Shown: piece after piece, positions 1-7,826 of the stretch
Layout: the number at the start of each line of letters is the position of its first letter
Numbering within the stretch: the first letter of the stretch is position 1
Origin: Streptomyces sp. NBC_01803
GTDB taxonomy: Bacteria; Actinomycetota; Actinomycetes; Streptomycetales; Streptomycetaceae
Assembly (NCBI RefSeq): GCF_035917415.1
Contig: NZ_CP109073.1
Coordinates: 2,091,001 to 2,155,000 of the forward strand
DNA: 64,000 bases
Direction of reading: 5' to 3'
The notes under the pieces: generated by a model
Told to the model about the DNA's origin: nothing
Database searches by the model: none
The model's input: only the letters and a program-made list of their open reading frames with translations
Program-made: the position numbers and the translations under genes

Positions 1-332
1 GTTCGGGGGCGGGTGGTTGGTGGGGTCGTTCATGTCGTCTGGGAATGGCTCGCTGCTGTGGCTGTGGGCTGAGTACGTCCGGGGGCGCGCGGGTGTCGGG
101 GCGGGTGCCGGTTGTGGTCACAGGGGGTTGCGGGTACGGCGGTTGGTGAAACTTGGCAGGGCGAGAGGCGGCTCACCCCTGCGTTCCTGTCGTCCTTCGG
201 CCCGGAATTCGGGTGTCCCCCGGGGGCGGCGTCCGGACGGCTGAGGGGACGTGCTCAGACGCCGCGCCCTGATCCGCACCGTTGAGGCGGTGAGCGCGGG
301 CAAGGCCCGTTCTTCCCGGGCCTGTGGGTGCC
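1..332. other. Left-edge stretch without a convincing gene
   Basis: No complete gene is supportable here. On the minus strand an ATG at position 33 opens a frame (Met-Asn-Asp-Pro-Thr-Asn-His-Pro-Pro-Pro) that leaves the window; it could be the start of the next gene of the phage-like element, but its Shine-Dalgarno sequence is weak. Just downstream of the 333-638 gene, positions 303-323 form a perfect 7-bp hairpin (AGGCCCG, 7-nt loop, CGGGCCT) that may terminate the minus-strand transcript, although no T-run follows. Confidence 0.35.
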
Positions 333-638
333 TCAGGTGGGTTCGTCGTCTCCTCCCTGGGCCGTTGTGGGGCCGTCCGTGGCGTTCCGGCGGCGTAGGT
401 GGGGGGTGGGTTCCGGGGCTGTCTGCTGTGCGGGGCTGTTGTGCTGGCCGTGTTCGTGTTCCCACGCCTTGCGGGCTTCTCGTGCGCGGCGGCGTGCCTG
501 CCGGATCAGGGACAGAGGGACGGGGTTGTCCGGGGCGGGTGGCCATCGGGGGATGCCGTATTGGGGGTCGCGGTAGTCGAAGACGGGTGGTTCGGCTTGC
601 TGTGCTGCGGCGGCGCGGGCCGCTCTGCGGGCCGTCAC
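333..638 (-). CDS. Small hypothetical protein of the phage-like element
   Basis: Unrecognised basic protein of 101 residues. Its GTG start (638-636) overlaps the TGA stop of the preceding terminase-like gene in a GTGA arrangement, indicating translational coupling; this is why the GTG was chosen over an ATG at 671. The N-terminus is Arg/Ala-rich, the middle carries a short aromatic/proline segment (FDYRDPQYGIPRWPPAP), then a basic helix, and the C-terminal 45 residues are low-complexity Pro/Thr/Gln/Gly. No enzymatic motif is visible. Being coupled to a terminase-small-subunit-like gene suggests a phage packaging or morphogenesis accessory role, which is only an inference. Confidence 0.5.
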   Translation of the reverse strand: MTARRAARAAAAQQAEPPVFDYRDPQYGIPRWPPAPDNPVPLSLIRQARRRAREARKAWEHEHGQHNSPAQQTAPEPTPHLRRRNATDGPTTAQGGDDEPT

Positions 639-1012
639 TGGGGGCCGCCGGTGGTGTCGGTGATCTGCCATCCGAGTGCGGCCATGGCGCGGGGGGTGAG
701 TCCGAGTGCTTCTCCGGCGTAGCGGGCTTCCTGGGCCTGCCATGCGGACGCGGTTCCGGCGAGGATGGCGGCTTCGTACACGATGAGCACAGCGACCGTG
801 CCGCGCGCCGTGTCGTCCCACATGACGGCCTGCGGGGAGCGCCACAGTTCATCCCAGCGGGCGCGGTCGGCATCCGTCCACTCCCGGCCCGGCGGCATGC
901 CGGGCACGGGGAGCGTGCATCCTGCGGCGGGCAGCTCGACCAACGGGGCGCGGCTGCTCTGGCCCCGGTGCGCGCGGCTGTGCGGTCTGGTCACGTTCCG
1001 TGGTTTCGGCAC
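635..1012 (-). CDS. Phage terminase small subunit-like protein
   Basis: Protein of 125 residues. After a basic N-terminus it has a Pro-rich segment, then a helical domain with the pattern WTDADRARWDELWRSPQAVMWDD, followed by a hydrophobic helix and the C-terminal signature ARYAGEALGLTPRAMAALGWQI. This pattern resembles the small DNA-recognition proteins found beside terminase large subunits in actinobacterial phages and prophages. If correct, it binds phage DNA ends to start packaging. The assignment rests on remembered family pattern, and the large subunit would lie beyond the left edge. It is followed by a coupled small gene (GTGA overlap) and preceded by a hairpin terminator. Confidence 0.5.
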   Translation of the reverse strand: MPKPRNVTRPHSRAHRGQSSRAPLVELPAAGCTLPVPGMPPGREWTDADRARWDELWRSPQAVMWDDTARGTVAVLIVYEAAILAGTASAWQAQEARYAGEALGLTPRAMAALGWQITDTTGGPQ

Positions 1013-1125
1013 CGGCTCTCACCTCGCTTCGGCTCGTTCGGTTGGGGTTGATTGGTCGGCACACCCCTCGGAGCCCTCCCCCGCGTTCCGGACCCCCGGC
1101 GGGTTGGGGGTCACCCCCCACCCCC

Positions 1126-1173
1126 GGCCGTCACACGGCGTGCCCGTGACGCTGGGCACGCGGCGTGACGGCC
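1126..1173 (-). terminator. Large hairpin after the 1180-1974 gene
   Basis: Arms 1126-1145 and 1154-1173 (20 nt each, 18 paired, 8-nt loop) lie just beyond the stop codon of the minus-strand gene ending at 1180. There is no U-tract, as is common for actinobacterial terminators. A second palindrome GGGGGTCACCCCC follows at about 1106-1118. Confidence 0.6.
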
Positions 1174-1179
1174 GTGCGG

Positions 1180-1974
1180 TCAGAAGCTGAGCGGCCCGAT
1201 GTCCTCACCGAGCACGGTGGGTGCGGCTGGGCGGCGGGGGTCGCGCGGTGTGGCGGTGTCGGCCCGGGGCACGCCGTAGTGCTCCCGCATGGACTGGAGC
1301 AGCATGCTGGCTGTCTGCATGGCCGCGTCCCGGATGCCGAGCAGCGATTCGGCTGCCCTCGCTCCGCGCGCCGCCGCTGAGCGTTCCTGGTCGGCGTTCT
1401 GGTCGGCGGCGCCGTTGAGCGCGTGCCCGATGATCACCTGCTGAGCCAGCTCGATCTCCCGGTCATCGCATCCCCGGGAGCGCAGGTAGTCCGCTCCCCA
1501 CTGGGTGACGGCCAGGGCGCCAACGTCGTCCTGCCGCAAGGCCAGACGTCCCAGCGCGGTAACGGGGTCGTCTTCCTTGTCGAGGATCATCCGGGCGTCC
1601 TCGCGTGCGACGAGTTCCCGCCCCTTGGTGAGCGTGGGCAGTGCGGTCACGATGAACGACGCTCGGGCGACGGTGGCGTTGGCGTCGATCTGGCTGACCT
1701 TCTGCTGTGCCTTCTCCTCGGCGTCGGTCAGCACGTCGCCCATCATGCGCTTGCGGCCATCCGGGTACAGGGTGTCGTCCCAGCGAAGCTTTTCCAGCGT
1801 GGTGTGGGCGGAGGTGATCAGTGTTCCTACGGTCGAGGCGGTGTTCGTGCCGGTGCGGATCTGCGCGCGGCCGGGCGCGGGCAGGGTCCCGGTGGGATGC
1901 TCCGCGCTGTGGTTGTCGATGGCCGTGCGCAGCGCGGCCAGCATGGTGGCGATCTCGTTCTTGAGCATGTCCAT
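1180..1974 (-). CDS. Hypothetical phage-element protein, helical
   Basis: Protein of 264 residues that I do not recognise. The start at 1974 (Met-Asp-Met-Leu-Lys) is preceded by GAGAGGAA at a good distance; upstream in-frame starts exist (2085, 2190) but would add a low-complexity Arg/Pro/Thr segment. The chain is predominantly alpha-helical and charged, contains a Thr-rich segment (residues 30-50) and ends in a Pro-rich tail. There is no signal peptide, membrane segment or catalytic motif. Its place between the integrase side and the terminase-like gene suggests a phage structural, scaffold-like or regulatory protein; that is context only. Confidence 0.5.
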   Translation of the reverse strand: MDMLKNEIATMLAALRTAIDNHSAEHPTGTLPAPGRAQIRTGTNTASTVGTLITSAHTTLEKLRWDDTLYPDGRKRMMGDVLTDAEEKAQQKVSQIDANATVARASFIVTALPTLTKGRELVAREDARMILDKEDDPVTALGRLALRQDDVGALAVTQWGADYLRSRGCDDREIELAQQVIIGHALNGAADQNADQERSAAARGARAAESLLGIRDAAMQTASMLLQSMREHYGVPRADTATPRDPRRPAAPTVLGEDIGPLSF

Positions 1975-2563
1975 GCGTTCGTTCCTCTCGTGTGGGGCCG
2001 CGCGGCGCGCGGCCCGGATGGTGCGGCCCGTCATGGTCACGGGCGTGGCCGTGGGCGTGGCCGTGGGCGTGGGGCCGGTGGACATTTCCCGCGCGCGGCG
2101 CCGGGGGACGCTGGGACGGGGCCGCGCGCAACGCCGGGGCGCGGCCCGCTGCCGCCGGGAGCGGGCGGCATGGTGGTGGTGCCGTGCCACCCCCGTGGGC
2201 AGCGGTCGGGGCGCACCGCGCGCCGGCGATGCGGCATGCCACGGTGCCGGCGCCCGGGCCTTCCCTCAGGTGGTGTGACCTGCCCATCTGCCGGATTGGC
2301 ACGAAGGGACACCGGGCCGCGCCCCTGCTCCGGCCCGCGCGGGGAACGGCGCCCGCCCACGGCACAAGGGACCCCCGGCAGGGCCGTCCGGCCCGCCGGG
2401 GCGAGCGTCCCCCGGCAGGGCGCACACGCGCCTACGGACGCCCCGGCAGCCCACCCCCCGGCGGCACATCCACTCCCGCGCGGCGCGCCCGGTGCGGAGC
2501 AGCACCGGGGCATACAACCGCCCGCAGCGCACCGCAAGGCACGGCCCCCGGGGGGAGCGCGCG
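1975..2563. repeat. Gene-free GC-rich stretch with 12-bp tandem repeat
   Basis: I see no convincing gene in these 589 bases; open frames on both strands are Arg/Pro/Ala-rich artefacts of the base composition. Around 2041-2076 the 12-bp unit GGCGTGGCCGTG is repeated about three times. The stretch probably carries the promoter of the 264-residue gene. Confidence 0.4.
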
Positions 2564-2767
2564 TCAGCCCGTGGCGTCCTCGTCCGGCGCTTCGTCCGCG
2601 CCGCTGTCACGGCGGCGCCGCCGCACGGCGCGGAAGACCAGCCGCAGCCGCTCACGCTGCCGCACGCTCAGCGGCGGCGCAGCATCCACCAACCGCAGCA
2701 CAGCGGCCCGCACACGAGCACGCTGCCGCGCCTCACGCCCCTGTGGGCCCCTCTCCTCCTCAGCCAT
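2564..2767 (-). CDS. Small conserved-type protein next to integrase
   Basis: Protein of 67 residues starting MAEEERGPQGREAR at 2767, with GGGAGG upstream. The core AAPPLSVRQRERLRLVFR followed by an Arg-rich stretch and an acidic tail resembles short proteins (APPLTPEQRDRL type) often found beside integrases in Streptomyces integrative elements and prophages. Function is unknown; the basic helix suggests nucleic-acid binding. It lies downstream of the serine integrase on the same strand, separated from it by a strong hairpin. Confidence 0.55.
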   Translation of the reverse strand: MAEEERGPQGREARQRARVRAAVLRLVDAAPPLSVRQRERLRLVFRAVRRRRRDSGADEAPDEDATG

Positions 2768-2808
2768 GAGGGAACCTCCCTGTCTGCGCCCCGAAGCGGG
2801 CGGGCACG

Positions 2809-2844
2809 CCAACGGCCACGGACGGGCGTGTCCGTGGCCGTTGG
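2809..2844 (-). terminator. Integrase terminator hairpin
   Basis: Perfect 15-bp inverted repeat (CCAACGGCCACGGAC / GTCCGTGGCCGTTGG) with a 6-nt loop, 20 nt past the integrase stop codon. No U-tract is present. Confidence 0.7.
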
Positions 2845-2863
2845 GTGAGTTGCGGGGATGTCC

Positions 2864-4348
2864 CTACAGGTCGTTTCTCCAGTCGATCACGACGCGCAGG
2901 GACGGGTCATTGCGGCTTCCCGGTTGGTGCGGGAGCAGCGTGATGTCCATCAACGTGCGGATTACTTCCCGCCGTTGCCCGATGGCCAGCGTGGGCCACA
3001 CGTCGGCGATGTCCGGGCGGACCACATCGCGCAGGACTGGGGCCACGCGCACACTCGCGGCCCGGCGTTCCGCCGCTTCGATCTCCGGCAACAGTCGCGC
3101 CTCGATCCGGGCCACAGCGGCGGCCGTTACCTCGCCGTTCGCGGCGGCATCGTAGAACTCGTCAAGGCGGGCCCGTTTCTCCGCCGCTTCCGTCATCGCT
3201 TCCTGTGCTTCCTCGGCCTGTTGCTGGTCAGCCAGCAATTCGGCAGCGTCCGGGCGGGCAAGCCGCTCGGTGACAAGGGCCGACACGTATTCGTCAAGGC
3301 GCGTACCGCGCATGACGACGCATTTTGCCGTCGGGCTGGTGTCCGTACCGCGACATGCGTAACTCGCGCGGTTCTCCGAGTTGATGAACGCCAGCGTTCC
3401 GCCGCACACTCCACACATCCCGATCCCGGTGAGCAGATGGCGCACCCTGCCGTCACGGTGATAGGCCCGCCCCGGTGCCCTGAGCCGCTGTGCACAGGCG
3501 TAGTAGGCCGTCTTGTCCTTGAACAACGATGGCCAAGCGGCATCCCCGATCACCTTTCCCTGGTGTACCCGCTTGCCGACGTAACCGGGATTCGTCACCA
3601 TCCGGCTGATCTTGGATGGCGTCCACAGTTTGCCCGCAGCCGTGAGTATTCCCCGCTGGTTGAAGTCGTAGGCGATGGTCCGCAGCGCCTCACCCGAAGC
3701 AACGCGCCTGACGGCTTCCCGCACGATACGCGCACGCTTCTCGTCGGGCACCTGCCGCAGTAGATCGCCCGTGTCCGGGTCGTACTCGCGCCGGTACCCG
3801 AACAACAGCCGCCCGTGCGGACCCCCCTTCACAGCGTGGGCCCGCTTATCACGCAGGATGCGGTCCCGGGTAACACTGACCTCCCGCTCATCGAGCAGCG
3901 CGTCAAGCCCGGTCGTGAACCGGTCGTCAGTACGCGACAGGTCGTAAAGCCGACCCTTGTAGCACCACTGAACGCCGCTCTCCTCAGCGACGTTGCGCAG
4001 CTTGACATACGCCTCTAGGTCGCGCTGTGCGCGGGAAGACTCCCACGTGACCAGAACGTCCACCGTGCCCGACCGGAGCTTTTCGATCAGCAGCCGGTAT
4101 TTCGGCCGGTCCTTCGTGGCGTAGCGCGATGCCGAACGGTCGTTCTCCGGCACGATTTCAGCGATTATCCAGCCGCGCCGCGCGCACTCGGCCTTGCATT
4201 CCTCGATCTGCTGAGAGACCGAACGCAATTGCTCTCTCGGGTCGCTCGAAACCCTCGCGTAGATCACCGCGCGCAGCGGACGGCCGGTGACCGTACCCGC
4301 GTTCAGCGCCGTTTCCGTCGCGCTCTCCACCAACGCCGAACGGCTCAT
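2864..4348 (-). CDS. Large serine recombinase (site-specific integrase)
   Basis: Protein of 494 residues, the usual length for compact large serine integrases of actinophages and integrative elements. The N-terminal resolvase domain (about residues 25-170) has the nucleophile motif YARVSS with Ser34 as likely catalytic serine, plus the Arg-rich segment SSRAQRDLEAY. A recombinase domain follows (about 180-290; KRAHAVKGGPHGRLLFGYRREYD), then a zinc-ribbon (CGVCGG ... YACRG ... KC) and a helical region with a coiled-coil-like segment near 385-440. It would catalyse attP x attB integration through a Ser-DNA link. The start is coupled to the upstream small gene by an ATGA overlap. Its 5' side faces chromosomal genes, so an attachment junction should lie at roughly 4670-4790. 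Confidence 0.93.
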   Translation of the reverse strand: MSRSALVESATETALNAGTVTGRPLRAVIYARVSSDPREQLRSVSQQIEECKAECARRGWIIAEIVPENDRSASRYATKDRPKYRLLIEKLRSGTVDVLVTWESSRAQRDLEAYVKLRNVAEESGVQWCYKGRLYDLSRTDDRFTTGLDALLDEREVSVTRDRILRDKRAHAVKGGPHGRLLFGYRREYDPDTGDLLRQVPDEKRARIVREAVRRVASGEALRTIAYDFNQRGILTAAGKLWTPSKISRMVTNPGYVGKRVHQGKVIGDAAWPSLFKDKTAYYACAQRLRAPGRAYHRDGRVRHLLTGIGMCGVCGGTLAFINSENRASYACRGTDTSPTAKCVVMRGTRLDEYVSALVTERLARPDAAELLADQQQAEEAQEAMTEAAEKRARLDEFYDAAANGEVTAAAVARIEARLLPEIEAAERRAASVRVAPVLRDVVRPDIADVWPTLAIGQRREVIRTLMDITLLPHQPGSRNDPSLRVVIDWRNDL

Positions 4349-4665
4349 GACCGACCCCCGTTGGTGTCCGCACTGCTCTGGCCGTAGGCGCGGTACCCGG
4401 TCGCCGGAAGCTCAGCCAGCCGAGCCCGCAGGTAGTCGGCGGACCACCCGGGGTCGTCCCCCTCGTTGAGCACCGAAGCAAGCGCGATGCGGGCATGGAT
4501 GACGCGGTCAACGAGCAGCCGGTCATGAACCTCACCGTCACCGACAGTCGCGGGCGCGGGAATGTCCAGCGCTTCGAACACCGCAGTCAGAAGGTGCCGA
4601 AACTCAGCGGCGGGTATGGGCAGTTGGCTTTCGCCGTTCCGGGCGTGGCCGATAGCCTCGCTCAT
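4345..4665 (-). CDS. Small hypothetical protein coupled to integrase
   Basis: Acidic protein of 106 residues starting MSEAIGHARNGESQLP, whose stop overlaps the integrase start (ATGA at 4345-4348). It is alpha-helical with no membrane segment or recognised motif. The coupling suggests it is expressed with the integrase, perhaps as a regulator or recombination directionality factor; the length would fit, but no sequence feature proves it. Confidence 0.6.
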   Translation of the reverse strand: MSEAIGHARNGESQLPIPAAEFRHLLTAVFEALDIPAPATVGDGEVHDRLLVDRVIHARIALASVLNEGDDPGWSADYLRARLAELPATGYRAYGQSSADTNGGRS

Positions 4666-4791
4666 GGTCCTCAGCCCTCTTTCTCAGGGTTGGAGGTCAA
4701 GGCCCCGGGCCGGTGTGTCACCACCGCTCGGGGCCGCCTTACGAAAGGAGTGTCTGAGAACCCTTGGTGGTCGCACGCGCGCGGGCCCGCG
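4666..4791. other. Probable element-chromosome junction (attL/attR candidate)
   Basis: Between the first gene of the phage-like element and the chromosomal DoxX gene. It contains an imperfect stem (around 4702-4735, GGCCCCGGGCCGGTG against CACCACCGCTCGGGGCC) and the segment TGTCTGAGAACCCTTGGTGG near 4752-4771. The crossover core cannot be fixed without the other end of the element or an uninterrupted relative. Confidence 0.35.
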
Positions 4792-5220
4792 TCACACGAG
4801 CGTGAGCGCCAGCAGGATGACGAAGAGGGCCTGCAACGCCGAGCGAGGGCCGATGGGGTCGCCCTGGGCCACGTGGCGGCGGGCCGCCGAGATGTTGGCG
4901 GGGAACATCCCGAGCAGCAGGAGGATCAGGCAGACCGCCGCCGCCCGGGTCGTGGCGGGGATCAGGAGGCCGATCGCGCCGGCCGCCTCCAGGACTCCGG
5001 TGATCGTGACCAGCACGTCCGGGCGGGGCATCCGCGGCGGGACCATGCCGATCATCTCGGGGCGGAGCTTGGGATGAAAGTGGGCGGCCGTGGCGAACAG
5101 GAACATCAGCGCCAGGCCGACCCGGAGCGACGGCTGCCAGGCGTCCAGCGCCTCGAAGCCGAGCAGTCCGGCCAGCCGGGCCGCCAGGAAGCCGGCGACG
5201 AGAGCGACGAGGGGCGCCAT
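4792..5220 (-). CDS. DoxX family integral membrane protein
   Basis: Protein of 142 residues with four hydrophobic segments, in the DoxX/DoxD-like family of small membrane proteins. The pattern ALMFLFATAAHFHPKLRPEM ... GVLEAAGAIGLLIP ... AAAVCLILLLLGMFPANI is typical. Members are linked to redox or thiol stress in some actinobacteria, but the biochemical role of this one is not shown. The start at 5220 was chosen because GGAGG lies just upstream; a longer frame to 5370 adds an Arg/Pro-rich non-conserved leader. It is the first chromosomal gene next to the integrated element, and its 3' end may be near the insertion point. Confidence 0.8.
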   Translation of the reverse strand: MAPLVALVAGFLAARLAGLLGFEALDAWQPSLRVGLALMFLFATAAHFHPKLRPEMIGMVPPRMPRPDVLVTITGVLEAAGAIGLLIPATTRAAAVCLILLLLGMFPANISAARRHVAQGDPIGPRSALQALFVILLALTLV

Positions 5221-5457
5221 GCGGACCTCCGGCGGGACGGGTGGGCGGACGGACAGAAGCCGCCTCCACCGCACCACGGGACTGGCCCCGGCGCCCGCCG
5301 GGCGAGGGCCCCGGCCACCAAGGGGGTGATTCGCCCCGGCACATGTCATGGAATGGAAACAGCGCGTCACCGGGCCACAACTCCGGCCGCTTCACACGGG
5401 TCTCCTTCTGTGCAAGCCCAGCACATGGGCACAAAGCCAGAAAACGGGGTACTTGTC

Positions 5458-5973
5458 ATGCTTCGCACTCGTTCGCGTTCCCTGCTCACCGTCGCGGGCG
5501 GCGTGGCCGCTCTCGGGCTCACCCTCACCGCCGTTACCTCCGCCTCGGCTTCTCCCGGCGGCACCGGCACTGGTAGCGGCGCCGACGCCGCCGTCCCGGG
5601 CGCCCATGCCCGTGCCCATGCCCATGCCAACAACCGCTACACCGGTGAGGAGATCCACCACTTCCTGGAGGGTTTCTACGGCAACTCCGGCCCCCGCGCG
5701 TGGGAGCGGGAGAACCTCGTCTCCGACACGCTGAAGGAGCGGGTCGCGGAGACCGAGGGCTACGATGTGCTGCTGTGCTCGCAGAACATCCCGCTGGACA
5801 TCGAGGTCGGTGAGGTCACCACCGCCCAGTCCGCCGGGGTCGGCTGGGCGCCGATCTTCCTGAGCTGGGGCGACGACCAGGAGCTCGCCGTCTTCACCGC
5901 GTATGTGGACCTCGACGCCCGTCAGCCGATCGAGCTCCTCGACGTGGACTGCGCCCCGCCCGAGGTGGGCTGA
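5458..5973 (+). CDS. Secreted hypothetical protein
   Basis: Protein of 171 residues with a clear Sec signal peptide (MLRTRSRSLLTVAGG hydrophobic core, likely cleavage after ASA near residue 33). A short Gly/Ala/His-rich linker precedes a globular domain with the pattern EEIHHFLEGFYGNSGPRAWERENLVSDTLKERVAE and YDVLLCSQNIPLDIEVGEV. Two cysteines (LLCSQN and DVDCAPP) may form a disulfide after export. The family resembles small secreted Streptomyces proteins of unknown role. It is transcribed divergently from the DoxX gene. Confidence 0.75.
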   Translation: MLRTRSRSLLTVAGGVAALGLTLTAVTSASASPGGTGTGSGADAAVPGAHARAHAHANNRYTGEEIHHFLEGFYGNSGPRAWERENLVSDTLKERVAETEGYDVLLCSQNIPLDIEVGEVTTAQSAGVGWAPIFLSWGDDQELAVFTAYVDLDARQPIELLDVDCAPPEVG

Positions 5974-5999
5974 CGGGGTAGCGGGCGTAGCGGCGGCGG

Positions 6000-6705
6000 T
6001 CAGCTGGTCAGCGGGGGATCTGCTGCTCGGTCCAGACGCACTTGCCGTCGGGCGTGGAGCGGGTGCCCCCAGCGCCGGACCATCGCGGCGACCAGGTGCG
6101 GGCCGCGCCCGCCCTCGTCGGTGGCGGAACCGTGCCGGATGTGAGGCGTGGTCGGGCTGCCGTCCGACACCTCGCGGAGCAGGGTCCGGCTGCGCGGCAG
6201 GCGCAGCCGGACGGGACCCTTGGCGTGCCGGACGACGTTGCCGACGCGCTCGCTGACGATGAGCTCGGTGGTCATCGCCCGGTCCTCGCCCAACCGCCAG
6301 GCTTCGAGCTGGGCGCGGAGGTAGCGGGCCTGGCGGGCGGCGACCGGGTCCTCGGGCAGCGGCCAGGAGGCGACGTTCCGGGGCGGCGGCCGGGGGGTGC
6401 GGGCGATGAGGAGAACGGCGTCGTCGCTGATCGGCCGACCGGGGGCAGCAGAGCGGAGGTCACCGTGGCGCACAGACCGTCCTGGTCGTCGGTCCGCCGG
6501 TGCCCTCCGTGCGCCGGCTCTCCCTACCCCGGCTCTCGCTACCCACGATGGGGGCGAGCGCGGCCATGCCGTCGTCGATGTCGCGGTCCGGGGATACCAC
6601 CAGGCCGTCGGTGTCGAGGACGAGGAGACCGCCGGCCGGCAGCCGGGTCTCGGTGATGTCGAACGGCGGGACCGCCACGCCCAGCCTCCCCGGACGCGCG
6701 GGAGC
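6000..6705 (-). pseudogene. Decayed SpoIIE phosphatase / HATPase regulator
   Basis: The strand reads as the C-terminal part of a Streptomyces PP2C (SpoIIE)-HATPase protein broken into frames. First comes a phosphatase tail (RPGRLGVAVPPFDITETRLPAGGLLVLDTDGLV ... DIDDG, about 6525-6700). A frame change near 6450-6470 leads to RPISDDAVLLIARTP and an ATPase domain (MTTELIVSERVGNVVRHAKGPVRLRLPRSRTLLREVSDGS ... DEGGRG). A second frame change at a run of five C (6066-6070) is needed to restore the expected ending TPDGKCVWTEQQIPR. The N-terminal two thirds are missing, replaced directly by the stop of the lipoprotein gene. The intact ancestor would have controlled an anti-sigma/anti-anti-sigma switch. 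Confidence 0.7.
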
Positions 6706-7308
6706 CTACGGGATGGTGGTGGCCCAGCGGGGCGTGTCCATGCTGGCGAACCAGGACGCCTCGATGACCACGGCGCGGCCGTTCGCGGCCGTGTCCAGGC
6801 TCCACGCCTGCACGGCCTCCTCGGTCCGCCCCGCCGCGAGCGTCCCCTCCAGGAACCCGGCGCCCGCGATGCCGACGGGCGAGGCCGTCAGCCCGGCCGG
6901 GGTCTCGGCCATGAAGCGGACGTCCGCCAGATCGACCGGCTCAGTGCCCTCGTTGAGGATGGTGACGTCCACGGTGAACGGCGTCTCGCCCTCGACCAGC
7001 GGATCCACCGGGTCGCTGCCGGTGTACCGCTCCGCCGGGCCGACGGTGACGGTGAGGCCCTGCTCCTCCCAGGTGTAGGACTCCCCCGGCGTCAGCTCGG
7101 TCGTCGTCGGCCCGGTGGGCTCGTCACCCAGGTCGTCGGAGCCGGAGTCGCTGTCGCTGTCGTTGTCGAACCCGCCGCCGCTGCTGCCGGGATCGTCGTC
7201 CCCGCCGCCGTGTCGGCCCCGTTTGCCGCTGCCGCCGCTGCCGTCGCAGGCGGTCGCGGTCAGCAGGACCGCCATGACGGCGGCGACGGTCGCGGCACGG
7301 AAACGCAT
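6706..7308 (-). CDS. Lipoprotein with DUF4352-like Ig-type domain
   Basis: Protein of 200 residues. The N-terminus MRFRAATVAAVMAVLLTATAC is a lipoprotein signal with the lipobox cysteine at residue 21. It is followed by a long Gly/Ser/Asp-rich linker (about 22-70) and a beta-rich domain (GLTVTVGPAERY ... FTVDVTILNEGTEPVDLADVRFMAE) typical of DUF4352-like extracellular domains. It would be anchored to the outer face of the membrane; ligand unknown. It is sandwiched between two decayed genes on the same strand, so this neighbourhood is eroding while the lipoprotein stays intact. Confidence 0.78.
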   Translation of the reverse strand: MRFRAATVAAVMAVLLTATACDGSGGSGKRGRHGGGDDDPGSSGGGFDNDSDSDSGSDDLGDEPTGPTTTELTPGESYTWEEQGLTVTVGPAERYTGSDPVDPLVEGETPFTVDVTILNEGTEPVDLADVRFMAETPAGLTASPVGIAGAGFLEGTLAAGRTEEAVQAWSLDTAANGRAVVIEASWFASMDTPRWATTIP

Positions 7309-7429
7309 ACTGGTATTCCCCCTCAAGTCCGGTTGTTCCGGGAGGAGTTTGCCGTGTCCCCGCGGGGCGCGGGAGGCTGGTGGTGCGTTCGTGACACGCC
7401 TGTGATGTGCTGTCGGCAGGCGCCCATCC

Positions 7430-7740
7430 GCCGGACGGGACGCAGCGCCGCGCCACCGCCGCGTCCCGGGGGCCCAGGGGCCCGGACCATCGCGAGGACC
7501 GCGGCCCCGGCGAGCGGGGCCGCCGCGGCGGTCACCGCGGCGGCCGTGTTCAGACCGGAGGCGAAGGCCCCGTGCGGCGCGCAGGTGTCCGGCACCGCCG
7601 CGCGCAGGTGTCCGGCGCCGCCGCCGGCCAGGGCGTGGGCGGCGGCGAGCGGGTCGGGGGCGGTGCCGGTCAGCGAGTGCCCCATCCGGGCGGTCACCAC
7701 CGTGCCGACCCCCGCGACACGATGGCGCGCCCGTGCTGTG
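7430..7740 (-). pseudogene. Remnant of an MFS (DHA2-type) drug exporter C-terminus
   Basis: Minus-strand frame reading RVAGVGTVVTARMGHSLTGTAPDPLAAAHALAGG ... HGAFASGLNTAAAVTAAAAPLAGAAVLAMVR. This matches the pattern of the last two transmembrane segments of 14-TM major facilitator exporters (GVALLGSVL ... FTSGMNTAAVVAA). Nothing upstream encodes the remaining 400 residues, and the frame continues into non-family sequence, so it is a truncated remnant rather than a gene. Confidence 0.5.
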
Positions 7741-7826
7741 CCGGATCAAGCAGCTCACGCATGAGGACCGACCGTTGCGACCCCGCTCCCCCGCCGTGGC
7801 ATACGCCACGGCCCCCGCCCGGGCGG

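Noticed and set aside
4666..4791. Match to a known phage attachment core
   Set aside because: A partial resemblance to CTGAGAACC-type sequences is too short to claim identity with any characterised att site.
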